64,000 bases of DNA from JBBECJ01 sp963763325. Lineage in GTDB: Bacteria > Chloroflexota > Chloroflexia > Thermomicrobiales > CFX8. The notes under the pieces are model-generated. The model did no database searches, was not told the DNA's origin, and saw nothing but the letters and a program-made list of their open reading frames with translations. Below, piece after piece: positions 49,950 to 58,148 of the stretch. Numbering within the stretch: the first letter of the stretch is position 1; each line of letters begins with the position of its first letter. Made by a program: the position numbers and the translations under genes. Location: assembly GCA_963763325.1 (NCBI GenBank), contig CAVXOL010000007.1, forward strand, positions 1 to 64,000. Direction: 5' to 3'.

Positions 49950-50732
49950 ATGAGCTACATCGCGGTCAGGGACGGTCATATCAACTATCAGGTTGATGGC
50001 GACGGCCCATGGCTGACACTCCTGCACGGATTCTCACAGAGCCTGGATGTCTGGAATCCGCAGGTGATGCGACTGGCCCGCTCGTTCCGGCTATTGCGAA
50101 TCGATCTGCGTGGCCACGGCGGTTCGTCAATTCCGAATGCCGCGTACGGCCCAGTCGAATACGCCTCCGACGTGCTGGCGGTCCTCGACACGCTCGGCAT
50201 CGGTGCGACACACCTCTGGGGAACGCACACCGGTGCCGGTGTCGGCATTCTGCTCACTGTCCAGCATCCGGAGCGCATCGCCATGCTTGCCCTCGATGGG
50301 GCAGTCGTCCCCGGCACGCCACAGCCCACCGTTGAGGAGTGGCAGATGCGAGCACGCGAGATTGCCCGGCGCGACGGAATACCCGTCGCAACGCGCTTCT
50401 GGTTCGAGCAATCACCATTCTTCTCCGGAATCGCACGGCCCGAAGAGCAACGAGCAATCGTCGAGACATTCAGTGGTGCGCCCTGGCTGTCGGACGAACC
50501 GGCGCAGCCCGTTCCTGATGTCCGCGCGATGCTGTCGTCAATCCGCCACCACACCCTGATCGTGAACGGCGCCAACGATCTGCCCGAGTTCCTGGCGACC
50601 GCCGAGCTGCTCGAACGTGAGATGCCCAACGCCCGCCGCTACCTCATCCCTGGCGCCGGCCCATTTCCAGCCTGGGACGCCCCAGATGCCGTCACACCAC
50701 TCGTGGCACAGTTCTTTGAAGTAGTGGAATAG
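49950..50732 (+). CDS. Alpha/beta-hydrolase-fold protein without a recognisable catalytic triad
   Basis: The fold is plain from WLTLLHGFSQSLDVWNPQV (oxyanion strand), RLLRIDLRGHGGSS and VLDTLGIGATHLWGTHTGAG. The nucleophile elbow, normally GxSxG, reads GTHTG, so there is no Ser, Asp or Cys at the nucleophile position. The usual GxGHxxHxE histidine block reads GAGPFPAWDAPDAV, also without His. An acidic residue remains (VNGANDLPEF). It may be a binding protein, use different chemistry or be inactive. Length (260) and reading frame are intact. Only a weak ribosome site (GTGCAGG) precedes ATG 49950. Confidence 0.75.
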   Translation: MSYIAVRDGHINYQVDGDGPWLTLLHGFSQSLDVWNPQVMRLARSFRLLRIDLRGHGGSSIPNAAYGPVEYASDVLAVLDTLGIGATHLWGTHTGAGVGILLTVQHPERIAMLALDGAVVPGTPQPTVEEWQMRAREIARRDGIPVATRFWFEQSPFFSGIARPEEQRAIVETFSGAPWLSDEPAQPVPDVRAMLSSIRHHTLIVNGANDLPEFLATAELLEREMPNARRYLIPGAGPFPAWDAPDAVTPLVAQFFEVVE

Positions 50733-50813
50733 GGTGTTTGGAACGGCGGGAATCGGGTGCCGCATCACCACGAGACGTTCCACGATAACAATGCATCGAA
50801 AGGAATTCGCCAG

Positions 50814-52626
50814 GTGTCTGATACAGCCGGAACGCTGCCCCGTTGGGACATGAGCGTCGTCTATCCAGGACTGGATTCATCCGAGTTCAAGGCCGGGTTG
50901 GCGAGTACCATCGCGAGCATCGATGGGCTGGCCGAGTTGTTCGACAGACACGGCGTCGAGCGGTTCGATGCTACGGAGCTGGAAGAGTCAACGGTCAGGG
51001 CGGTCGAAGAGGTCATCGAGCGAATGAATGCCGTCCTGGAGGAATCATCCACACTCGGTGCTTACATCTCGTCGTTCATCGCAACCGACTCGCGTGATGA
51101 CCGCGCCCAGGCTGTCATGAGCAGTTTCCAGCAGCAGGGCGCGCGCTTGCAGAAGCTCGGAACCCGCTTCACGGCCTGGGTGGGCTCGATGAATGTCGAC
51201 GAGCTGATCGAGCATTCAGAGATCGCCGCGGAGCATGCGTTCGCATTGCAGCAGGCCGAGCGCCGCGCCAAACACCTGATGTCTCCAGCCGAAGAAGATC
51301 TGGCCGCCGAGCTAAACCTTTCGGCTGGCGCCGCCTGGGCCAAGCTCTACAACACCCTGGCATCACAGATCAGCGTTCAGGTCGAGCAGGAGGGTGATGC
51401 GGTCGAGCTGCCGATGAGCCAGATCCGCAACCTCGCCAACGAGCGCGACCGAGACCTGCGCAGAAGCGGCTATGAGGCCGAACTGTCCGCCTGGCGGCAA
51501 AACGCTCTCCCACTGGCGGCCGCCATGAACGGCATCAAGGGCCAGGTCAATACGCTCGCGACCCGGCGCGGATGGGATGGCCCGCTTGACGAAGCCTGCT
51601 TCGACAACCACATCGACCGCGCCACGCTCGATGCGATGATGACGGCTGCCCGCGAGTCCTTCCCCGACTTCCGCCGCTACCTGCGTGCCAAAGCTCACGC
51701 GTTGGGTCTGGACGCCCTGACCTGGTACGACCTGTTCGCACCGATCGGCGACGATCCGAAAAACTGGGCATGGGACGAGGCGAGAACCTTCATCGTTCAC
51801 CACCTTTACGGCTACTCGGAGCGGATGGGCGCCTTCGCCGAACGGGCCTTCGCCGAACGATGGATTGACGCCGAGCCACGTCCCGGCAAGCGCGATGGCG
51901 CCTTCTGCATGCCGTTGCGGGGCGACGAGTCGCGCATCCTCGCCAACTTCAAGCCATCGTTCGCCGGTGTCACAACCCTCGCCCACGAACTCGGCCACGG
52001 CTACCACAACATCAACCGCTGCAAGGTCAGTGTCCTCCAGCGAGCGACACCGATGGCCCTGGCCGAGACAGCCAGCATCTTCTGCGAGACGATCATCCGC
52101 GACGCGGGACTGGACGAAGCCGACGAGGTTGAGGCGCTGACGATTCTCGAAGCCTCGCTACAGGGGAGTTGCCAGGTCGTCGTCGATATCACCAGCCGCT
52201 TCCTGTTCGAGCAGGCCGTCTTCGAGCGACGCGACGCCCGCGAACTGTCGATCGACGAGTTGAACGAGATCATGCTCGACGCCCAGCGGCAGACGTACGG
52301 CGACGGGCTGGACACGGATGTCCTCCACCCGTACATGTGGGCCGTCAAAGGTCACTACTACAGCACCGGACGCTCGTTTTATAACTTCCCCTACATGTTC
52401 GGCCTGCTCTTCGCGCTCGGACTTTACGCCCAGTATCAGGCCGACCCGGAACCATTCCGCGCCTCGCTACGACGACCTGCTGATGTCGACCGGCCTGGCC
52501 GACGCCGCCACGCTCGCGAACCGCTACGGCATCGACATCCAGACGCCCGACTTCTGGCGCTCAAGCCTCGACATCATCCGTGGCGATATCGATCGCTTCG
52601 AGGAGATCGTGACGCGTGATGTGTGA
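50814..52626 (+). CDS. M3 family oligoendopeptidase
   Basis: A zinc oligopeptidase of the PepF/M3B type acting on short peptides in the cytosol. The zinc site is TLAHELGHGYHNIN (HExxH) with the third ligand helix ALAETASIFCETII. N-terminal helical region: RWDMSVVYPGLDSSEFKAGL. GTG 50814 (VSDTAGTLPRWD) follows AAAGGAATTC and is preferred to an upstream in-frame start at 50757. One frameshift near 52475 precedes the normal family end YGIDIQTPDFWRSSLDIIRG; with this corrected it has about 604 residues. Its stop lies at or inside the first codons of the downstream sensor kinase frame. Confidence 0.85.
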
Positions 52627-52739
52627 CTCGATTGGCGCGCCAGCGGCACGGAGTTTGCGAGATTTTCGACGATTACCGTGCCAAACAGGAGCCAATCGTG
52701 GACCTCGTTGAGATCACTGCTGGGGATGGAAGCTCGTCC

Positions 52740-55700
52740 ATGTCCGATCCCACGCTGGCGGGCGGCGGCGAGATGGGCGCCTTGATGCGGGCGAAAGACT
52801 GGTCCACGACACCACTTGGGCCGGTCGAAGATTGGCCGCAGTCACTCAAGACCTGCGTGCGGATAATGCTCACCTCACGCCAGCCGATGTGGCTCGGCTG
52901 GGGCGACGATTTGACGTACCTCTATAACGATCCGTACCGCTCGATTGCCGGTGGCAAGCATCCTGAGGCCCTCGGCCTGCCGACAAGAGACGTCTGGCAC
53001 GAAATCTGGGATGACGTCGGTCCCCGTATTCAATCGGCGATGATCAACGAAGAGGGAACCTATGACGAGGCGTTGCTGCTCATCATGGAGCGCAATGGCT
53101 ACCCGGAAGAAACCTACTACACGTTCTCGTACAGCCCAATTCCTGATGATGAGGGTAAGATCTGCGGGATCTTCTGCGCCAATACGGAAGACACGCGCAG
53201 CATCATCACAGAACGCCAGGTGGGGTTGCTCAGGGAACTGGCGGCCACAACTGTCGATGCGCGTTCAGTCGATGAAGCGTGTGCTTTGAGTGCTCGCTGC
53301 CTCGAATCGAACCCTCACGACCTGCCGTTTTCACTGATCTACCTGCTCGACCCGGATACCCGGCGGGCTAACCTCGCCGGAACGACGCGTCTCGAGCGAG
53401 GTCACCTGGCCGCGCCCGAAACGATCGCGCTCGATGGACCGTCGGACTTTCCGATGGCCGAAGCTATCCGCGCCAAAGAGCTGCGCCTCGTCGAAGGCCT
53501 TAGCGCATTGTTCGACAGTTTGCCAACGGGCGCGTGGGACCGGCCACCGACGCAGGTGGTGGCGCTGCCGATCGCGCCATCCGGAGACACCGGTCAGGCA
53601 GGCACCTTCATTGCGGGATTGAACCCCTATCGCATCTTCGATGACGACTACCGCGGGTTCCTTGAACTCGTCGCTGGCCAGATCGCTGCCGCGATCGCCA
53701 ACGCGCAGGCGTACACCGATGAGCGGAGGCGCGCTGAGGCGCTTGCCGAACTAGACCGTGCCAAGACGGCCTTCTTCTCGAACGTCAGCCATGAGTTCCG
53801 GACGCCACTGACGTTGATGATCGGGCCGCTGGAAGAACTGCTGGGCGGATCGAGGGGCGAACTGATTCCGGCTCAGCTGGGGGAGCTGGAGGTCGTCCAT
53901 CGCAATGGCCTGCGGCTGCTGCGGCTGGTGAATACGCTACTCGACTTCTCGCGGATCGAGGCAGGCCGGCAGCGAGCGTCATATGAACGTGTAACCCTGC
54001 CGCAGTTGACGGCCGATGTAGCGAGCGCGTTCCGTTCAGCCATCGATCGGGCCGGGTTGCGGTTGGTCGTTGAGACTCCCCCGCTGCCAGAGGAGATGAC
54101 GACCTACGTTGACCGTGAGATGTGGGAGAAGATTGTTCTGAACCTGCTCTCGAATGCGTTCAAGTTCACCTTCGAGGGCGAAATCGCGGTCTCCGTCTTC
54201 CCGAATCCTGACGGGCGATCGGTCGATCTCACCGTTCGCGATACCGGCGCTGGTATCCCTGCCAGCGAACTGCCGCGCGTGTTCGAACGATTTCATCGCG
54301 TCCAGGGTGCCCATGCGCGGACGCACGAAGGAACTGGCATTGGCCTGGCGCTCGTCCAGGAACTGGTGAGGTTGCACGGTGGAACTGTGCAGGTTGAGAG
54401 TGAACTCGGCCGGGGCACGGCATTTACCGTCACGATCCCGACCGGCGCGCGACACCTGCCGGCCGAGCACGTCAGGGCGGACGCAGACCCAGTTCCAACC
54501 GGGCATAATGCCTCCGCGTTCGTCGAGGAGGCATTGCGCTGGCTCCCAGGCAACACCGAGCCACCACTCGGGGTGGAGCCTGGGGATCTGGGAACCGGGC
54601 TGACACAATCGCGTGCCGGGGTCGAGCCGGATGGCGCGCGCGTGCTGATCGTCGATGACAACGCCGACATGCGCGAGTACGTCGCGCGCTTGCTGGCCGG
54701 TCGCTATGAGGTCGAAGCCGTCGCGGACGGCGAGGCCGCACTGGCCGCTGTTCGTGATCGTCGGCCAGACCTGGTGCTGAGTGACGTGATGATGCCGCGC
54801 CTGGACGGCTTCGGCCTGTTGCGTGCGCTACGGGAAGATCCTCGCACCAGCGACATTCCTGTTGTGCTGCTCTCGGCACGGACCGGTGACGAGGCAACCG
54901 TCGCTGGGTTGGCGGCGGGCGCCGACGACTACGTCGTCAAGCCATTCACGGCCAGCGCGCTGCTAGCGCGGGTCAGCACGCAGTTGCAGCTTGCCCGCCT
55001 CCGGGCAGAGGCTGCGGCGCGTGAGCGGGCAGCACTCGCCGAAGCGGAGCTCGAGCGTTCGCGTCTGCGAGAATTGTTCGAGCAGGCGCCGGCCGCGATT
55101 GCTGTCCTGCGTGGCCCAGAGCACGTCTTTCAGCTTGCCAATAAGCATTACGCCCAGATCTTCGGACCGCAGCGGACATATGTCGGCCTGCCACTCCGTT
55201 CCGTCTATCCAGAGGTGGACCGCGCCGATATCTGGGCATTGCTCGATCACGTCTACTCAACCGCCGAACCATACGTTGGCAGTGAGTTATATGTGGAGTT
55301 CGACCGACACGGAGATGGGACGCTAGAGGGAGGGTACTTCACCTTCGTCCTGCAGCCGCTGCATGATTCGGACGAACAGGTCGAGGGGATCTTCATCCAC
55401 GCCGTCGAAGTCACCGACCAGGTGCGTGCGCGTCAGGAGATCGAGGGCGCTGTCCGGGCGCGAGATGAGTTCCTGAGCATCGCGGCACACGAACTTCGCA
55501 CGCCGGTTACAGGCATCAAGGGAGTCGCGCAGCTGCTCCAGCGCAGCATGGCGCGTGGAACGCTCGACAGCACTCGGCACGAGCGCAGTCTGGACGCCAT
55601 CGTCTCGCAGGCGGATCGGCTCAGTGCATTAGTCGTTGATCTACTGGATGTTTCGCGCTTGCGGAGTGGTCAACTGGCGCTGCGGCCACAGGAGATCGAT

Positions 55701-56171
55701 CTGGCCGCGTTGGTCGGCGAGGCGGTGATCCGCGCCCGGGACGGACTGGAGAACGATCGATTCACGATCATGCTGCGTGGCGCCAGCGAACCTTGTCCAA
55801 TGCTGGGCGACCCAGACCGGCTGGAGCAGATCCTGACGAACCTGCTGGATAACGCTGTCAAGTACAGCCCGAATGGCGGAGAGATCACGGTGGCAGTGTC
55901 GGGCGGCGATGTGCGCGTGTCAATCAGCGTCCAGGACGAGGGGATCGGGCTCGCGCCTGGGATGACGGAGCGCATCTTCGAGCCGTTTGGTCGCGCTCCC
56001 AACGCTGCCGATCACAACATCCCCGGCGAAGGGCTTGGCCTGTACATCTCACGCCAGATCGCTGAGCGGCATGGCGGCTCGCTCTGGGCTGAAAGTGACG
56101 GAGGGGAACGCGGCACGACGTTCCACCTGGATTTGCCTCGCTGGGGAGATCGCGAGATTGCAACGACATAG
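52740..56171 (+). CDS. Hybrid sensor protein with two histidine kinase cores and a receiver
   Basis: Uninterrupted. Order, counted from ATG 52740: PAS-like 15-160 (DWSTTPLGPVEDWPQSLKTC start, typical of this kinase group), GAF 165-330, HisKA 1 (FFSNVSHEFRTPLTLMIGPL), HATPase 1 (NLLSNAFKFTFEG, GTGIGLALVQELVRLHGG), receiver about 630-745 (VLIVDDNADM, LVLSDVMMPRLDGF, YVVKPFTASAL), PAS about 770-890, HisKA 2 (FLSIAAHELRTPVTGIKGVA) and HATPase 2 (NLLDNAVKYSPNGGEITVAV, GEGLGLYISRQIAERHGG). All key residues are present in both kinases and the receiver. No transmembrane segment is seen, so it is cytosolic. The frame is open from GTG 52623, which overlaps the peptidase stop; 52740 has a GGA-rich upstream and begins with the conserved region. 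Confidence 0.88.
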   Translation: MSDPTLAGGGEMGALMRAKDWSTTPLGPVEDWPQSLKTCVRIMLTSRQPMWLGWGDDLTYLYNDPYRSIAGGKHPEALGLPTRDVWHEIWDDVGPRIQSAMINEEGTYDEALLLIMERNGYPEETYYTFSYSPIPDDEGKICGIFCANTEDTRSIITERQVGLLRELAATTVDARSVDEACALSARCLESNPHDLPFSLIYLLDPDTRRANLAGTTRLERGHLAAPETIALDGPSDFPMAEAIRAKELRLVEGLSALFDSLPTGAWDRPPTQVVALPIAPSGDTGQAGTFIAGLNPYRIFDDDYRGFLELVAGQIAAAIANAQAYTDERRRAEALAELDRAKTAFFSNVSHEFRTPLTLMIGPLEELLGGSRGELIPAQLGELEVVHRNGLRLLRLVNTLLDFSRIEAGRQRASYERVTLPQLTADVASAFRSAIDRAGLRLVVETPPLPEEMTTYVDREMWEKIVLNLLSNAFKFTFEGEIAVSVFPNPDGRSVDLTVRDTGAGIPASELPRVFERFHRVQGAHARTHEGTGIGLALVQELVRLHGGTVQVESELGRGTAFTVTIPTGARHLPAEHVRADADPVPTGHNASAFVEEALRWLPGNTEPPLGVEPGDLGTGLTQSRAGVEPDGARVLIVDDNADMREYVARLLAGRYEVEAVADGEAALAAVRDRRPDLVLSDVMMPRLDGFGLLRALREDPRTSDIPVVLLSARTGDEATVAGLAAGADDYVVKPFTASALLARVSTQLQLARLRAEAAARERAALAEAELERSRLRELFEQAPAAIAVLRGPEHVFQLANKHYAQIFGPQRTYVGLPLRSVYPEVDRADIWALLDHVYSTAEPYVGSELYVEFDRHGDGTLEGGYFTFVLQPLHDSDEQVEGIFIHAVEVTDQVRARQEIEGAVRARDEFLSIAAHELRTPVTGIKGVAQLLQRSMARGTLDSTRHERSLDAIVSQADRLSALVVDLLDVSRLRSGQLALRPQEIDLAALVGEAVIRARDGLENDRFTIMLRGASEPCPMLGDPDRLEQILTNLLDNAVKYSPNGGEITVAVSGGDVRVSISVQDEGIGLAPGMTERIFEPFGRAPNAADHNIPGEGLGLYISRQIAERHGGSLWAESDGGERGTTFHLDLPRWGDREIATT

Positions 56172-56218
56172 GGATCCGGGTCTGCTATCAGACGATTCTT
56201 GATCGAGACCCGAATCCC
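56171..56218. terminator. 13-bp imperfect hairpin between convergent genes
   Basis: GGGATCCGGGTCT (56171-56183) pairs with AGACCCGAATCCC (56206-56218) with one mismatch. It immediately follows the sensor-kinase stop and lies 25 bases from the stop of the convergent propeller gene. Confidence 0.55.
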
Positions 56219-56243
56219 GATGCTGACTCACGATCGCGGTGTG

Positions 56244-57386
56244 TTAGCGGCCGGCGATACCAACCGAGCTGGCAGCCAGGCCGGTGATCTTCCCGATTTC
56301 CGTCAGGCTGCCATCGTCGTTGATCTCAAAGCCTGAGATCGAGTCGTCGCCGGTGTTCAGGACGTACAGGAACTGGCCGTTTCCAGCGTCGATAGCATCG
56401 ATTGGCATACTCCCGTCGCCAGTCAGCGCAGTCTGACCATCGGCATTCAGAATCGACAGCGCGCCACTTCCATCGACGCCGTATCCGGTGACCGAGCCAC
56501 TGCCGGTATTGGTCGTGTAGGTGTACCGCCCATCGGGAGTGATCACGACCCAGCAGGCAGCTGTCTCGGTCGTCGCGACGCTACCACTGACGAGCTGAAG
56601 CGTGCCGTCGATCTTCAACTGGTACGTTGAGACGGCGCTGGCATCTGGGGCGCCGCCAAACGCTTCGGAGACAACCAGCGTGCCGTCAGGCTTGATGTCG
56701 AATCCGAATGGTGTCATGCCATGCGAGTCGTTGACAACCGGCATCGATGGACGTCCGTTGCGATCCATCAGGAAGACATCGATCTTATTGGTCGCCTTTT
56801 CCGTTACGACCAGCTTTGTGCCATCGTCCGTAAACTGGATCTGAGCCGGTCCGACTCCCACGCCCGATAGTGGCCGGATCGAACCGGGCAAGGACTGTAG
56901 ATGCCCGTTTGGATGGAAGAGGAAGCCACTGATGTTCTCAACGCCACCAGCGTTCAGGACATAGACCATCCGCCCATGGACGGTGACGCTGATCGGCATC
57001 TCACCCCCCGAAGGGACGACTTCCCGCAGATGCAGGCCACCCGGCGTCACCCGGAAGACCGAGACGTTGTTGCTGCCGGCATTAACCGCGAACAGCCATC
57101 GCCCGTTCAGCGTCTGGACAAGCGCCCCCTGCGATCCGAGCCCGGCGCCATTACCGTTGCCACCGGTCGGATACGTCCCATCCGGCGTCAACTCGCCAGT
57201 TTCCGAGCGGGAGAAGGCAACGATCTGGTTCCCATCCGCTGCGTTCGTCATCGTAAAAATCATGGCGTGGCGATCGTTGCTCTGAGCAGACGTCCCGGTG
57301 GCCGACGCCAGGAGCGCTGCCACAACGATACTCAGCGCCAGCAGGATCGATAACGATCGGCGTGAACCTATCGAGGCAGACATCAT
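56244..57386 (-). CDS. Secreted seven-bladed beta-propeller protein (lactonase/YncE-like)
   Basis: A signal peptide (RRSLSILLALSIVVAALLAS, cleavage near GTSAQS) precedes about seven propeller blades with repeating NGRWLFAVNAGSNNVSVFRV, DGTKLVVTEKATNKIDVFLM, DGRYTYTTNTGSGSVTGYGV and NGQFLYVLNTGDDSISGFEI units. This resembles the 6-phosphogluconolactonase/YncE superfamily, but export argues against the cytosolic Pgl role. Function is unknown. ATG 57386 (MMSASIGSRR) is chosen because GGAGGG lies a few bases upstream. The frame is intact. Confidence 0.82.
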   Translation of the reverse strand: MMSASIGSRRSLSILLALSIVVAALLASATGTSAQSNDRHAMIFTMTNAADGNQIVAFSRSETGELTPDGTYPTGGNGNGAGLGSQGALVQTLNGRWLFAVNAGSNNVSVFRVTPGGLHLREVVPSGGEMPISVTVHGRMVYVLNAGGVENISGFLFHPNGHLQSLPGSIRPLSGVGVGPAQIQFTDDGTKLVVTEKATNKIDVFLMDRNGRPSMPVVNDSHGMTPFGFDIKPDGTLVVSEAFGGAPDASAVSTYQLKIDGTLQLVSGSVATTETAACWVVITPDGRYTYTTNTGSGSVTGYGVDGSGALSILNADGQTALTGDGSMPIDAIDAGNGQFLYVLNTGDDSISGFEINDDGSLTEIGKITGLAASSVGIAGR

Positions 57387-57620
57387 CGGGTTCCCTCCTT
57401 CGTCCGCAGTTGGCACTGTTCGTAACACGCGTTACGTCGTGCACAGCGGCTCGAACGGGTACAGGATGGTGACTCGATCTTGCCGGGATCGAACCTGAAC
57501 CTTACAAAAGTGTGACAGTCTCCCCGGATCGCGCGCGGTATGGTAGGCGAAGGAACGACGGCATGACGCGATTTGGTCGCGAGAAGCCTTCGCCGGCGAG
57601 GGAGACAGAAGGGTCAGCAG

Positions 57621-58124
57621 ATGCGGATCGAAGCGCGGATCGAAGAGCTTGGGCTGGTCATTCCGGAGCCGTTGAAGCTGCCGCCGGGTGTGACCTTGCC
57701 ATTCCCGTGGGTGCGCGTGCATGGCAACCGCGCGTACGTCTCCGGCCACGGCCCACAGTTGGCGGACGGCACGCTGGCCGGGCCTTTCGGGAAAGTCGGC
57801 GCCGATGTATCACCAGAGGAAGCCTATGAGGCAGCCCGGCTGACCGGCCTGGCGATCGTCGGCAGCCTCAAGCGCGCGCTCGGTGACCTCGATCGCGTGA
57901 CAGCCTGGTTGAAAGTGCTTGGGATGGTCAACACGGCGCCCGGCTTCACCCAGACACCGTCAGTGATCAATGGCTTCTCAGATCTCATTCTTGCCATCTG
58001 GGGCGACGATGCCGGCAGCCATGCCCGCTCCGCTGTCGGGATGGCGGAGCTACCGTTTGGGATTCCAGTTGAGATCGAGGCGGAGGTTGAAGTGTCAGAG
58101 TTCAGGACTCAGGGGCAATCCTGA
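57621..58124 (+). CDS. RidA/YjgF/YER057c-family protein
   Basis: The 167-residue intact protein has the longer-type RidA layout: RIEARIEELGLVIPEPLKLP, GNRAYVSGHGPQLADGTLAG, VSPEEAYEAARLTGLAIVGS and LDRVTAWLKVLGMVNTAPGF. It ends with a block that usually holds the active-site Arg (HARSAVGMAELPFGIPVEIE). RidA proteins hydrolyse reactive enamines/imines; this subgroup has no proven substrate. ATG 57621 follows GAAGGG. It is divergent from the propeller gene and convergent with glgP. Confidence 0.88.
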   Translation: MRIEARIEELGLVIPEPLKLPPGVTLPFPWVRVHGNRAYVSGHGPQLADGTLAGPFGKVGADVSPEEAYEAARLTGLAIVGSLKRALGDLDRVTAWLKVLGMVNTAPGFTQTPSVINGFSDLILAIWGDDAGSHARSAVGMAELPFGIPVEIEAEVEVSEFRTQGQS

Positions 58125-58148
58125 ACCTTGACACCTTAGCCCGGACAC

